64,000 nucleotides of DNA from CAZABC01 sp964483405 (GTDB taxonomy: Bacteria > Chloroflexota > Limnocylindria > Limnocylindrales > CSP1-4): contig CAZABC010000012.1 in assembly GCA_964483405.1 (NCBI GenBank), positions 1 to 64,000 on the forward strand, in the 5' to 3' direction. Positions within the stretch are counted from its first letter, which is position 1; each line of letters opens with the position of its first letter. The position numbers and the translations under genes were made by a program. The notes under the pieces were generated by a model. It made no database searches and was not told the origin of the DNA. It saw only the letters and a program-made list of their open reading frames with translations. Below are positions 44,635 to 53,367 of this stretch, one piece after another.

Positions 44635-44995
44635 TCAGGTGGTCGCCGGAGTGAGCGCTCGACCGGGTCCGCCGACGTCGATACCGATCGAGTGCCCACT
44701 CCCCGGATCGCTGTCCAGCGCCTCGATCGGTCCCAGCCAGATGGATCGGGCGGCATTCCATCCGCTCTCGACACCCTCGTCGGCCATGAGCTGCCGGTTT
44801 CCCGGCCGACCGCGACATGAGGTACTCGGTCCCGCCGATGGCCCAGAAGGTGACTGACGGGTCAGGGATCGAGTCGTCGTTGAAGTCCCAGAACTCGAGC
44901 GGGTAGTAGCTCGCCGCGTGATGCGCCAATGCCGGTGGCGCACCCACTACCGAGAGTGCGGCGCCTAGAGCGAGCAGCGCCAGTCGCCTGCCCAT
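44635..44995 (-). pseudogene. Frame-broken gene for a small secreted protein
   Basis: From the ATG at 44995 the reading frame encodes a clear signal peptide (RRLALLALGAALSVVGAPPALA, cut after ALA) and then HHAASYYPLEFWDFNDDSIP and FWAIGGTEYLMSRSAG. From about 44803-44797 (GGGAAAC on the minus strand) the gene-like sequence continues only in the +1 frame as NRQLMADEGVESGWNAAR, SIWLGPIEALDSD and on to a TGA at 44635. Joined, the two halves make an exported protein of about 119 residues. The second part vaguely recalls putative secreted metalloprotease pro-regions, but I do not recognise the family. A real frameshift mutation or a one-base sequence error are both possible. Confidence 0.6.
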
Positions 44996-45276
44996 CGGTC
45001 CGACCCTGGCGGCCGTGACCACGGCCGTCAATTCACTCCCTGGACGTGGTGGACAGCGCGTCGTTTGGCACCCGATCTCGTCAGCTCGCAAGCAACGGGC
45101 CTGGCCCACGTCCTTCGGCCGTAACGGCGTCGCGACCGTGTTATCCCATGCCAGATGACGCCAGCGGGAGGTCCGAGACGCCGAGGCTGGCGCATCACGA
45201 CCTGCTGTTCGCGAGCGGGTCGCCGGGCGGCCCGCCGAAGGGCTCGTGCCGGCCCTCGCCATATACTTCCCCGGCC
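44996..45276. other. Region between the secreted pseudogene and secA
   Basis: No supported gene. It contains a CGGCCGTGACCACGGCCG inverted repeat (45009-45026) and the secA -10 at its right end. In-frame sequence extends upstream of the secA ATG but lacks coding character. Confidence 0.45.
45262..45267 (+). promoter_or_regulatory. secA -10 element (near-leaderless)
   Basis: TATACT ends nine bases before the secA ATG, so the transcript would start within about three bases of the start codon. No Shine-Dalgarno sequence is present; no good -35. Confidence 0.55.
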
Positions 45277-48200
45277 ATGCTGAACTTCATCAACCGGTTC
45301 GTCGACTCGAACGAGCGCGAGCTGAAGCGGATCCAGCCCTTCGTCGACGAGGCCAACGAGCTCGAGGCCGAGTACGCCGCGCTGTCGGACGACGAGCTGA
45401 AGGCGCACGTCGACGAGATCCGGGCCGAGATCCACGAGGTCGTCGCCCGGACGACCCCCGACCCGGAGGCGCTCGCCGAGCTCGAGCGGGAGCGGCGACG
45501 CGAGGTCGAGAAGGAGCGCCGCGAGGCCCAGATCGCGGCCGTCGACGCCGCCCTCGACGAGGTCGTGCCGGAGATCTTCGCGGCCGCCCGGGTGGCGATG
45601 CAGCGGTCCCTCGGGATGCGCCACTTCGACGTCCAGCTCGTCGGCGGCGCGGTCCTCCACCAGGGCAAGATCGCCGAGATGAAGACGGGCGAGGGCAAGA
45701 CCCTCGTCGCGCCGCTCGCGGCCATCCTCAACTCGTTGACCGGACTCGGCGCCCACGTCGTGACCGTCAATGACTACCTCGCCCGGCGCGACGCCCAGTG
45801 GATGGGCCCGGTCTACCACGCCCTCGGCGTGTCGGTCGGCGTCATCACCCACGACACGAGCTTCATCTTCGAGCCGGGCTACCCGACGACCGACGAGCGG
45901 CTGATCAACCTGCGGCCGTGCACCCGCCGCGAGGCGTACGCCGCGGACGTCACCTACGGCACGAACAACGAGTTCGGCTTCGACTACCTCCGCGACAACA
46001 TGGTCACGGACCTCGAGCAGCGGGTCCAGCGGGGCCACGCCTACGCGATCGTCGACGAGGTCGACAACATCCTCATCGACGAGGCCCGCACGCCGCTCAT
46101 CATCAGCGGCCAGGCCGAGGAGTCGGCGGACCTCTACTTCACGTTCGCCCGGCTCGCCGCCCGGCTGCGGCCGAGACCGGAGGGTGCCGAGGAGGGCGGC
46201 GACTACTTCGTCGACCTCAAGGACCGCGCCGTCAGCCCGACCGAGGAAGGCATCCACAAGGTCGAGGGCTGGCTCGGCGTCGACAACCTCTACGACGACC
46301 CGCGGATGGCCCGCCACTTCGACGCCGCGCTGCGCGCCCAGGCGCTCTTCCAGCGCGACAAGGAGTACATCGTCGACAACGGCGAGATCGTCATCGTCGA
46401 CGAGTTCACCGGCCGGAAGATGCCCGGCCGGCGCTGGTCGGAGGGGCTCCACCAGGCGGTCGAGGCGAAGGAGGGCCTGCGGGTCCAGCGCGAGTCGGTC
46501 ACCCTCGCGACGATCACCTTCCAGAACTACTTCCGGCTGTACGGCAAGCTGGCCGGGATGACCGGCACCGCGATGACCGAGGCCGAGGAGTTCCACAAGA
46601 TCTACAAGCTCGAGGTCGTCTCGATCCCGACCCACCGGCCGATGATCCGGGACGACGAGCCGGACCTCGTCTACAAGTCCGAGCACGGCAAGTTCCTCGC
46701 CCTCATCGACGAGATCGCCGAGATGACCGAGGCCGGCCGGCCGGTCCTCGTCGGCACCGTGTCGGTCGAGAAGTCGGAGGTCCTGGCCGGCCTGCTCAAG
46801 CAGCGCGGGATCAAGCACGAGGTCCTCAACGCGAAGTTCCACGAGCGCGAGGCCCCGATCGTCGCCCAGGCGGGCCGCTCGGGCGCGGTGACGATCGCGA
46901 CGAACATGGCCGGCCGCGGCACCGACATCAAGCTCGGTGGGGACGCCGCCGGGCTCGCCTCGGACATCCTCCATCGCAAGGGCCTCAACCCGGCCGAGGT
47001 CGACAAGGCGACGTACGAGGCCGCGCTCGCCGAGGCGAGGGCGATCGTCGACGCGGATCACGAGCGGGTCGTCGAGGCCGGCGGGCTCCACATCATCGGC
47101 ACCGAGCGTCACGACAGCCGCCGGATCGACAACCAGCTTCGAGGTCGCGCCGGCCGCCAGGGCGACCCCGGGTCCTCGCGCTTCTACCTGTCCCTCGAGG
47201 ACGACCTCATGAAGCGGTTCGCCTCGGACCGGGTCGCGGGGCTGATGGGCAAGATGGGGCTCGACGACGACGTCGCGATCGAGTCGCGACTCGTCTCGAA
47301 GACGATCGAGAGCGCCCAGTCGCGGGTCGAGGGCTTCAACTTCGACATCCGCAAGCGGGTCGTCGAGTACGACGACGTCATCAACCGCCAGCGCGAGACG
47401 ATCTACGCCGAGCGCGACAAGGTCCTCCGCAACGAGGACCTGACCGAGAGCATCCGCGACTTCCTCGACGAGGAGGCCGACGCGCTCGTCGCGACCCACC
47501 TCGCCGCCGAGATCCTCGACGACTGGGACATGGCCGGCCTGTCGCGGGCGCTCCACGGCATGGGCGTCAGCGGCGAGGGTACGACCGAGGACGAGCTCTG
47601 GGACATCGGCGATCGGGCGGCGATCGTCGATCACATCCGGGAGCTGTTCGACGCGCGGCTCGAGTCCCGGGCAGCGGAGCTCGGCGACGAGACCTGGCAG
47701 ACGGTCGAGCGGCTCGTCCTCCTCCGGACGATCGACTCGCTGTGGGTCGAGCACCTGACCGAGCTCGACGACATGCGCCGCGGCATCGGCCTCCGCGGCT
47801 ACGCCCAGCAGGACCCGCTCAACGAGTACCGGCGAGAGGCGTTCCGTCTATACGAGGAGCTCCGCGGCTTCATCCGCCACGGCGTCGCCTCGACGATCTT
47901 CCGGGTCTCGGTCCAGCGCGCGCCGGCGGCGGCCGACGGCCCGACCCCGCTGCCCGGACCGGGTCAGCCGGCCCGGCCCGATGCCGTCGGGGCGGGAGCG
48001 GGCGTCGGCGCGGCACCGGCCACGGCGAGCGCGGCGGCGAGCGCGACCGCCTCGCGACCCGCGATCCCGCCGACCGGCGGCGCGGCCCGAGCCAGTGGCC
48101 CGATCGCCCGCGGGCTGCCCGGCGACGTCACCGCCCGTCAGATGCAGGCTCAGCTCGGCGACCGCGTCGTCGGCGACGCGGCGGCGGCCGGCGCCTCCGG

Positions 48201-48303
48201 CGGGGCGCGCGCCGGCTTCACCCCGTCGGGCGCGCGGATCGGCCGGAACGACCCGTGCTGGTGCGGCTCGGGCCAGAAGTACAAGCGGTGCCACGGGCGG
48301 TGA
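45277..48303 (+). CDS. secA: Preprotein translocase ATPase SecA
   Basis: Motor that drives secretory proteins through SecYEG. The 1008-residue protein has Walker A MKTGEGKT at residues 135-142, the DEVDNILIDEARTPLIIS motif II region, RQGDPGSSRFYLSLEDDLM near motif VI, and the C-terminal zinc finger (CWCGSG then CH) that binds SecB or phospholipid, preceded by a 90-residue Ala/Pro/Gly linker. A roughly 60-residue insertion-rich NBD fits the longer SecA forms. The chosen ATG gives the MLNFINRFVDSNERE start. Its stop overlaps the DUF218 gene. Confidence 0.97.
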   Translation: MLNFINRFVDSNERELKRIQPFVDEANELEAEYAALSDDELKAHVDEIRAEIHEVVARTTPDPEALAELERERRREVEKERREAQIAAVDAALDEVVPEIFAAARVAMQRSLGMRHFDVQLVGGAVLHQGKIAEMKTGEGKTLVAPLAAILNSLTGLGAHVVTVNDYLARRDAQWMGPVYHALGVSVGVITHDTSFIFEPGYPTTDERLINLRPCTRREAYAADVTYGTNNEFGFDYLRDNMVTDLEQRVQRGHAYAIVDEVDNILIDEARTPLIISGQAEESADLYFTFARLAARLRPRPEGAEEGGDYFVDLKDRAVSPTEEGIHKVEGWLGVDNLYDDPRMARHFDAALRAQALFQRDKEYIVDNGEIVIVDEFTGRKMPGRRWSEGLHQAVEAKEGLRVQRESVTLATITFQNYFRLYGKLAGMTGTAMTEAEEFHKIYKLEVVSIPTHRPMIRDDEPDLVYKSEHGKFLALIDEIAEMTEAGRPVLVGTVSVEKSEVLAGLLKQRGIKHEVLNAKFHEREAPIVAQAGRSGAVTIATNMAGRGTDIKLGGDAAGLASDILHRKGLNPAEVDKATYEAALAEARAIVDADHERVVEAGGLHIIGTERHDSRRIDNQLRGRAGRQGDPGSSRFYLSLEDDLMKRFASDRVAGLMGKMGLDDDVAIESRLVSKTIESAQSRVEGFNFDIRKRVVEYDDVINRQRETIYAERDKVLRNEDLTESIRDFLDEEADALVATHLAAEILDDWDMAGLSRALHGMGVSGEGTTEDELWDIGDRAAIVDHIRELFDARLESRAAELGDETWQTVERLVLLRTIDSLWVEHLTELDDMRRGIGLRGYAQQDPLNEYRREAFRLYEELRGFIRHGVASTIFRVSVQRAPAAADGPTPLPGPGQPARPDAVGAGAGVGAAPATASAAASATASRPAIPPTGGAARASGPIARGLPGDVTARQMQAQLGDRVVGDAAAAGASGGARAGFTPSGARIGRNDPCWCGSGQKYKRCHGR

Positions 48304-48947
48304 GCCCGGGCACCGATCGCCGCACCGGGCTCGCCCGCGACCTCGTCGTCGTCGCCCTCGCCGGGGCGATCGGCGTCGCGGCCGGCGTCGGCTACGCCAC
48401 GTGGCGGATCTTCGACCAGGGCGACCGTGACGAGGCGCGCAGCGCTGGCGCGATCGTCGTCCTCGGCGCGGCCCAGTACGACGGCCGACCCTCACCGGTC
48501 TTCGAGGCCCGGCTCGACCACGCCGTCGACCTGTACGAGGCCGGCCTCGCCCCGCTCCTCGTCACGACCGGCGGCCGACAGCCCGGCGACCGCTGGACGG
48601 AGGCCGAGACCGGCAAGCGCTACGCGATGGAGCGCGGCGTCCCAGAGTCGGCGATCGTCCTCGAGAACGACGGGCGCTCGACCCTCGAGACGATCGAGGG
48701 CGTCGAGCGGATCCTGCACGAGCGCGGGATCGAGGACGCCATCTTCGTCTCGGATCGGACGCACATCCTGCGGATCCTGCGGCTCGCGAGCGACGCCGGG
48801 ATCGACGGGCTCGGCTCGCCGACGACGACGAGCCCGCTCGAGGGCCAGCGGGCGCGCCAGGCCGACGCGGCCCTCCACGAGCTCGGTGCGCTCGCCCTCT
48901 ACTTCTTCACCGGCCGGGGCGGGGCCGAGGACCCCGCCGACCGTTGA
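48300..48947 (+). CDS. DUF218 (YdcF/SanA-like) membrane-anchored protein
   Basis: A 215-residue protein with an N-terminal membrane helix (about 12-32) and an outward DUF218 domain: AGAIVVLGAAQYDGRPSPVFEARLDHAVDLY, LLVTTGGRQPGDRWTEAE, ESAIVLENDGRSTLETIE and FVSDRTHILRILRLA. Family members such as SanA and ElyC affect envelope barrier and peptidoglycan or enterobacterial common antigen metabolism. GTG start coupled to secA (GTGA). Confidence 0.87.
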   Translation: MSPGTDRRTGLARDLVVVALAGAIGVAAGVGYATWRIFDQGDRDEARSAGAIVVLGAAQYDGRPSPVFEARLDHAVDLYEAGLAPLLVTTGGRQPGDRWTEAETGKRYAMERGVPESAIVLENDGRSTLETIEGVERILHERGIEDAIFVSDRTHILRILRLASDAGIDGLGSPTTTSPLEGQRARQADAALHELGALALYFFTGRGGAEDPADR

Positions 48948-48998
48948 GCGGGAGTGGGCCACAGGGCGCGACAGCGTGCCCGATCGCGATCCACCCCC

Positions 48999-49027
48999 TT
49001 GGCGGTCGGGCATCGCCCACCTATACT
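48999..49027 (+). promoter_or_regulatory. Promoter before the Cys-rich gene and prfB
   Basis: TTGGCG (48999-49004), 17-base spacer, TATACT (49022-49027). Predicted start near 49034, about 70 bases before the GTG of the Cys-rich gene. Confidence 0.7.
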
Positions 49028-49103
49028 TCGCCCGATCCCTGCGCGCCCCGGCCCGGGCGCCCGCGCACCCGGCATCCCGCCAGATCGACGAAGTGAGGGA
49101 GTC

Positions 49104-49328
49104 GTGAAGCAGGCCGAGGAAACGTCCTTCGTCGATCTCATCGCCTGTGAGCGCGACTGCCGGTCCTGCAGCTATGCCGCCGCCCTCGACTGCGACGGCA
49201 ACTGCGGCGTCTGCCCTCACAACGGCTACTGCCCCTGCGTGAACCCCGTCGTCGCGCGGAGCAAGTCGGCGCTGCGGCTCATCGAGCTGCGGCCGCTCCT
49301 GCTCCAGGATCTCCGAGGTCGCAACTAG
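49104..49328 (+). CDS. Small 8-cysteine protein abutting prfB
   Basis: A 74-residue protein of no family I recognise. Eight Cys lie between residues about 15 and 47 in CERDCRSC, LDCDGNCGVC and GYCPC spacing, suggesting zinc or iron-sulfur binding. The C-terminal third (RSKSALRLIELRPLLLQDL) is an amphipathic helix. The GTG has a GAGGGAG ribosome binding site, and its TAG stop is directly followed by the prfB GTG, so ribosomes terminating here could restart on prfB. Its own stop is a UAG, read by RF1, while the frameshift stop in prfB is UGA, read by RF2. Confidence 0.7.
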   Translation: MKQAEETSFVDLIACERDCRSCSYAAALDCDGNCGVCPHNGYCPCVNPVVARSKSALRLIELRPLLLQDLRGRN

Positions 49329-50451
49329 GTGGACGCGTCCACCGTTCGCGACCTCGTCGAGCGGATCCGGTCGACCTCGGGGCGTCTTTGACCTCGGGGT
49401 CAAGACGACCCGCCTCGACGAGCTCGAGGCGATGACGGCCGAGCCGGGCTTCTGGGACGACCAGCGGATGGCCCAGCGCGTCCTGCGCGAGGCGGACGGG
49501 CTCCGCAGCGAGCTGGCGACCTGGCGTGATCTCGAGCGCCGCGCGGAGGAGCTGACGACGCTCGTCGAGCTCCTCGCGGAGGGCGACGATCCCGAGCTCG
49601 CCGCCGAGCTCGAGCGCGGCGCGACGGAGCTCGAGCGGGACTTCGGGCGCGAGCGAACGGCCCTCCTCTTCGGCGGCGAGTACGACGCCGGCAACGCGAT
49701 CGTCTCCATCAGCGCGGGGGCCGGTGGCACCGAGGCGACCGACTGGGCCGAGATGCTCCTGCGGATGTACCTCCGCTGGGCCGAGCGGCACCGCTTCACG
49801 ACCGAGATCGTCGACCAGACCGAGGGCGAGGAGACCGGCCTGCGGAGCGTCACCGTCGACGTCCGCGGCCGGGCCGCCTACGGCTGGCTGCGCGCCGAGC
49901 GCGGGGTCCACCGGCTCGTCCGGATCAGCCCGTACGACTCGCAGAAGCGGCGCCAGACGACCTTCGCCCTCGTCGAAGTCCTGCCCGAGGTCGAGGACGA
50001 CGTGGAGATCGAGCTCGACTGGGACGTCATCCGGGTCGACACCTTCCGGAGCCAGGGCGCCGGCGGCCAGCACGTCAACAAGACCGACTCGGCGGTCCGC
50101 CTCACCCACTTGCCGACCGGCATCGTCGCCCAGAGCCAGAACGAGCGGAGCCAGACCCAGAACAAGGAGCTGGCGATCCGCGTCCTCAAGGCCCGGCTCC
50201 TCGAGCGGGCCCTCGAGGAGAAGGAGGCGGAGCTCCAGAAGCTCAAGGGCGAGCACGTGACCGCCGGCTGGGGCAACCAGATCCGCTCGTACGTCCTCCA
50301 CCCGTACCAGATGGTCAAGGACCTCCGGACGGGCGTCGAGACCTCGAACACAGGGGCGGTCCTCGACGGCGACCTCGATACGTTCATGCAGGCCGAGCTC
50401 GAGCGGCTCGCGACCGGCGCCCCGCTCGTCGCGGCCGGCGAGGCCGAGTGA
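49329..50451 (+). CDS. prfB: Peptide chain release factor 2, with programmed +1 frameshift
   Basis: RF2 reads UAA and UGA. Translation starts at GTG 49329, runs 20 codons to CTT (49386-49388) and meets TGA (49389-49391). Slipping +1 skips T49389, and reading resumes at GAC 49390, giving GRLDLGVKTTRLDEL. The CTT-TGA-C shift site and a GGGG stimulator three bases upstream match the autoregulatory site of other prfB genes. The full protein is about 373 residues, with GGQ in FRSQGAGGQHVNKTDSA. The codon-recognition tripeptide, normally SPF, reads SPY in RISPYDSQKRR, a conservative change. The stop overlaps the GNAT gene. Confidence 0.95.
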
Positions 50452-51467
50452 GCGGTCCCGGCGCCGCGCCGGTCGACCGCGCCGCGCCGGCGTACCGCCC
50501 CGCGACCGGCGACGACCTCGCCGCCTGCACCCGCGTCTGGCGGGCCGGCCTGGCCGACTACCTCGGGCGGCTCAATGCCGACGACGGGCTGCCGACCGAG
50601 CTCGGCCCGCTCCACCGGCTGCTCGCCCATGCGCAGGCGACCGACTCGGACCGGTTCTGGGTCGCCGTGCGGCCGGGCGACGTCGACGACCGGGCCGCGC
50701 CGGGGGCGGGTGGCGCCGGGGGCGAGCGGGTCGTCGGGTTCGGTTCGGCGACCGTCCGCGGCCGGACGTGGTTCCTCGGGATGCTCTTCGTCGACCCGGC
50801 CGAGCAGGGCGGCGGGATCGGCCGCGCGCTCCTCGACCGGACGCTGGACGGCGGCGGTGCGGGGGTCGACGGGCTCGCCCTCGGCACGGCGACCGACAGC
50901 GCCCAGCCGATCAGCAACGCCCTCTACGCCCGGCTCGGGATCGTCCCGCGTCTGCCGATCCTCCACCTCGTCGGGCGGCCCGCGCCGGGCCGGCTCCCGG
51001 CCCTCCCGGCGGGGATCCGGGCCGTGCCGTTCGATCGGCTCGCCGACGGCGCCGGCCTCCTGCCGATCCCGGCCGCGCTGGCCGACCCGATCGCGATGAT
51101 CGACCGGACGATCGTCGGCCACGAGCGGCCGGTCGACCACGCCTGGATGCTCGCCGACGGGCGTGTCGGCCGGCTCTTCGTCGACGCGACCGGGCGTCCG
51201 GTCGGGTACGGCTACTCGACGCCGGTCGGCCGGGTCGGGCCGGTCGCAACCCTCGACCCGACGCTCCTCCTCCCGGCGATCGCGACGCTCCTCGAGCCGG
51301 CGCCCCCCGGCGCCTCGAGCCTGTGGGTCCCCGGGGCAGCCGGTGACGCGGTCGCGGGGCTGCTCCGGGCGGGGCTCTCGCTGGAGCCGTTCCCGGCGCT
51401 GCTCTGCTGGACGGCCCCGATCGCCGACTTCTCGCGCTACCTGCCGGTCACGCTCGCGCTCGTCTGA
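50448..51467 (+). CDS. GNAT-family N-acetyltransferase, probably two-domain
   Basis: A 339-residue protein. The N-terminal GNAT domain (about 15-170) has an acetyl-CoA loop in LGMLFVDPAEQGGGIGRALLD and the ALYARLGIVPRLPILHL end. The second half (about 190-335) repeats the fold more weakly (RLFVDATGRPVGYGYSTPVGRVGPVAT), without a clear loop, as in MshD-like or Eis-like double-GNAT proteins. Substrate unknown. GTG start coupled to prfB. Confidence 0.8.
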   Translation: MSGPGAAPVDRAAPAYRPATGDDLAACTRVWRAGLADYLGRLNADDGLPTELGPLHRLLAHAQATDSDRFWVAVRPGDVDDRAAPGAGGAGGERVVGFGSATVRGRTWFLGMLFVDPAEQGGGIGRALLDRTLDGGGAGVDGLALGTATDSAQPISNALYARLGIVPRLPILHLVGRPAPGRLPALPAGIRAVPFDRLADGAGLLPIPAALADPIAMIDRTIVGHERPVDHAWMLADGRVGRLFVDATGRPVGYGYSTPVGRVGPVATLDPTLLLPAIATLLEPAPPGASSLWVPGAAGDAVAGLLRAGLSLEPFPALLCWTAPIADFSRYLPVTLALV

Positions 51468-51510
51468 CCCGGTGCGGTCGGGTGGGGTCCGGGCAGGACC
51501 ATCGGGGTGT

Positions 51511-51539
51511 TTGCCGCGCTGCCGGGGCCGGTGTAGGCT
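51511..51539 (+). promoter_or_regulatory. Promoter for ftsE-ftsX (leaderless with GTG 51546)
   Basis: TTGCCG (51511-51516), 17-base spacer, TAGGCT (51534-51539). The start falls at 51545-51546, exactly on the first GTG of the ftsE frame. Confidence 0.68.
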
Positions 51540-51545
51540 CCCGGC

Positions 51546-52400
51546 GTGGCTCCCCCAGCCGTGCCCGCGGACGGAGTCGCCCCTCACGGGACCGATCGAC
51601 CCGGTCCCCGTACCGCGGAGCCGACCGTGACCTTGACCCTGCGCGGGACCACCAGCCTTCGACTCGGCCGCCGGATGGGCCGGCCGGCCGTCCAGGCCGA
51701 CGCCGAGCGCAACGTCGTCGTCCTGCACGACGTCTCGAAGGTCTACCCGAACGGGAAGGTCGCCCTGCGCGACGTCGACCTCGTCATCCCCGAGGGTGAC
51801 TTCGTCTTCCTCGTCGGCCCGTCGGGGGCCGGCAAGTCGACGCTCATCAAGCTCCTCATCCGCGACGAGGTCGCGACCCGGGGGACCGTCGTCCTCGACG
51901 GCCAGGACCTCGCCCGGCTCTCCCGCCGAGAGGTGCCGAAGGTCCGCCGGCGGATCGGGATCGTCTTCCAGGACTTCAAGCTCCTGTCGACCAAGACCGT
52001 CTGGGAGAACGTCGCCTTCGCCCTCGAGGTGACTGGGACGCCGGGCCGCCGGATCCGGCCGGCCGTCGACCGCGTCCTGTCGCTCGTCGGGCTGACGGCG
52101 CAGGCCCGCCAGATCCCCTCGCAGCTCTCGGGCGGCGAGCAGCAGCGGACGGCGATCGCCCGGGCCCTCGTCCACGACCCACGGGTCATCATCGCCGACG
52201 AGCCGACCGGCAACCTCGACCCGCTCATCAGCTGGGAGATCATCCAGCTCCTGCTCCGGATCAACGAGATGGGCGTCACCGTCCTCATGGCCACCCACGA
52301 CTCCGACGTGGTGACCGCCCTCCGCCGGCGCGTCGTCGCGCTCGAGGACGGTCGGGTCGTCCGCGACGAGGTCGGCGGCGCCTACCACCGGGAGGACTGA
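51546..52400 (+). CDS. ftsE: Cell-division ABC ATPase FtsE
   Basis: Cytoplasmic ATPase that with FtsX controls periplasmic wall hydrolases at the septum. Walker A GPSGAGKST, signature LSGGEQQR and Walker B VIIADEPTGNLD are all present, with HDSDVV switch His. From GTG 51546 the protein is 284 residues with a 45-50 residue Pro/Thr-rich extension; ATG 51675 would give a standard 241-residue FtsE. The promoter position favours the long, leaderless form, but this is unproven. ftsX follows two bases after the stop. Confidence 0.94.
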   Translation: MAPPAVPADGVAPHGTDRPGPRTAEPTVTLTLRGTTSLRLGRRMGRPAVQADAERNVVVLHDVSKVYPNGKVALRDVDLVIPEGDFVFLVGPSGAGKSTLIKLLIRDEVATRGTVVLDGQDLARLSRREVPKVRRRIGIVFQDFKLLSTKTVWENVAFALEVTGTPGRRIRPAVDRVLSLVGLTAQARQIPSQLSGGEQQRTAIARALVHDPRVIIADEPTGNLDPLISWEIIQLLLRINEMGVTVLMATHDSDVVTALRRRVVALEDGRVVRDEVGGAYHRED

Positions 52401-52402
52401 GG

Positions 52403-53287
52403 GTGGTCCGGTTCATCGCGTTCAGCCTCCGTCGCGCCTGGATCGGGTTCTGGCGCAACGGGCTGATGAGCCTCGCGGCGACCGCGACGATGGTCCTGAT
52501 GCTCCTTCTCCTGTCGGGCTTCTGGATCATCCAGACCGGGCTGCTGGCCGGGCTCGAGTTCGTCGAGGAGAAGGTCGAGATCGTCGCCGACCTCCGCGAC
52601 GACACGCCCGACGTGCTGGCCGAGGTGCTCCTGGCCGAGGTCGAGGCGCTGCCGCAGGTGGCCTCGGCGACCTACGTGACCGAGGAGATGGCGCTCGACC
52701 GGTTCCGCGAGCGCCTTGTCCAACAGGGCCAGGAGGACCTGACCACCTACCTCGAGGACAACCCGCTCCGGGCGAGCATCGAGGTCAAGCTCGTCGAGGC
52801 GCGCGAGTTCGGCGACGTCGTCGAGGTCCTCCGGGCGTCGCCGATCGTCGAGTCGGTCAAGGACATCGACAAGCTCGTCGACCGGGTCCTGACCGTCACC
52901 GACATCCTGCGCTCGGCCGGCGCGGTCGTCCTCGCCGCCGTCGGGGTCATCGTCCTGTTCATCATCATCAACACCATCCGCCTGGCCGTCCTCGCGCGGG
53001 CCGAGGAGATCGAGATCATGCGACTCGTCGGCGCGTCGGACGCGTTCATCCGCTGGCCGTTCGTCTTCGAAGGCGCGATGGTCGGGATGCTGGGGGCGGG
53101 CCTCACCCTCGGCCTGCTCGCCCTGTCGGCGGAGCCGATCGGCGACCTCATGTTCGAGTTCTTCCGGGTCCTGCCGCTCCAGCTGGGCAACCTTGCCCGC
53201 GACCTCGCGATCATCGTCATCGCGGCCGGCGTCGGCCTCGGCGCGCTCGGCTCGTGGCTGTCGGTCCGGACCTATCTCATCCGCTAG
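52403..53287 (+). CDS. ftsX: Cell-division permease FtsX
   Basis: Four-helix membrane partner of FtsE. Helix 1 lies at about residues 22-46 (RNGLMSLAATATMVLMLLLL region), then a periplasmic loop of about 120 residues rich in Glu/Val, and three C-terminal helices. The cytoplasmic coupling loop has LAVLARAEEIEIMRLVGASDAFIRWPF, the family signature. Length 294 is normal. GTG start. Confidence 0.93.
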   Translation: MVRFIAFSLRRAWIGFWRNGLMSLAATATMVLMLLLLSGFWIIQTGLLAGLEFVEEKVEIVADLRDDTPDVLAEVLLAEVEALPQVASATYVTEEMALDRFRERLVQQGQEDLTTYLEDNPLRASIEVKLVEAREFGDVVEVLRASPIVESVKDIDKLVDRVLTVTDILRSAGAVVLAAVGVIVLFIIINTIRLAVLARAEEIEIMRLVGASDAFIRWPFVFEGAMVGMLGAGLTLGLLALSAEPIGDLMFEFFRVLPLQLGNLARDLAIIVIAAGVGLGALGSWLSVRTYLIR

Positions 53288-53311
53288 CCGGTAGCATCCG
53301 GGCGGGCGCGC

Positions 53312-53317
53312 TAGGCT
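53312..53317 (+). promoter_or_regulatory. Possible -10 element for ctpA
   Basis: TAGGCT, the same hexamer as at ftsE, 50 bases before the ctpA ATG. No clear -35, so read-through from ftsEX may suffice. Confidence 0.35.
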
Positions 53318-53367
53318 GTGCGTCCCACGCCCTTCCGGGCGACCCGACCGAGGCACCCCCGACCCGC

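Noticed and set aside
44797..44803. GGGAAAC as a programmed -1 frameshift heptamer
   Set aside because: The downstream frame is +1 relative to the upstream one, the opposite of what this slippery heptamer gives, so mutation or sequence error is more likely.
45139..45150. DnaA box (TTATCCCAT) and origin upstream of secA
   Set aside because: Matches only six of nine positions and is isolated; no AT-rich unwinding region nearby.
44474..45262. A single 262-codon secreted protein gene on the minus strand
   Set aside because: Sequence before the signal peptide (above 44995) and after the frame joint lacks gene-like character; the real gene is the shorter split one.
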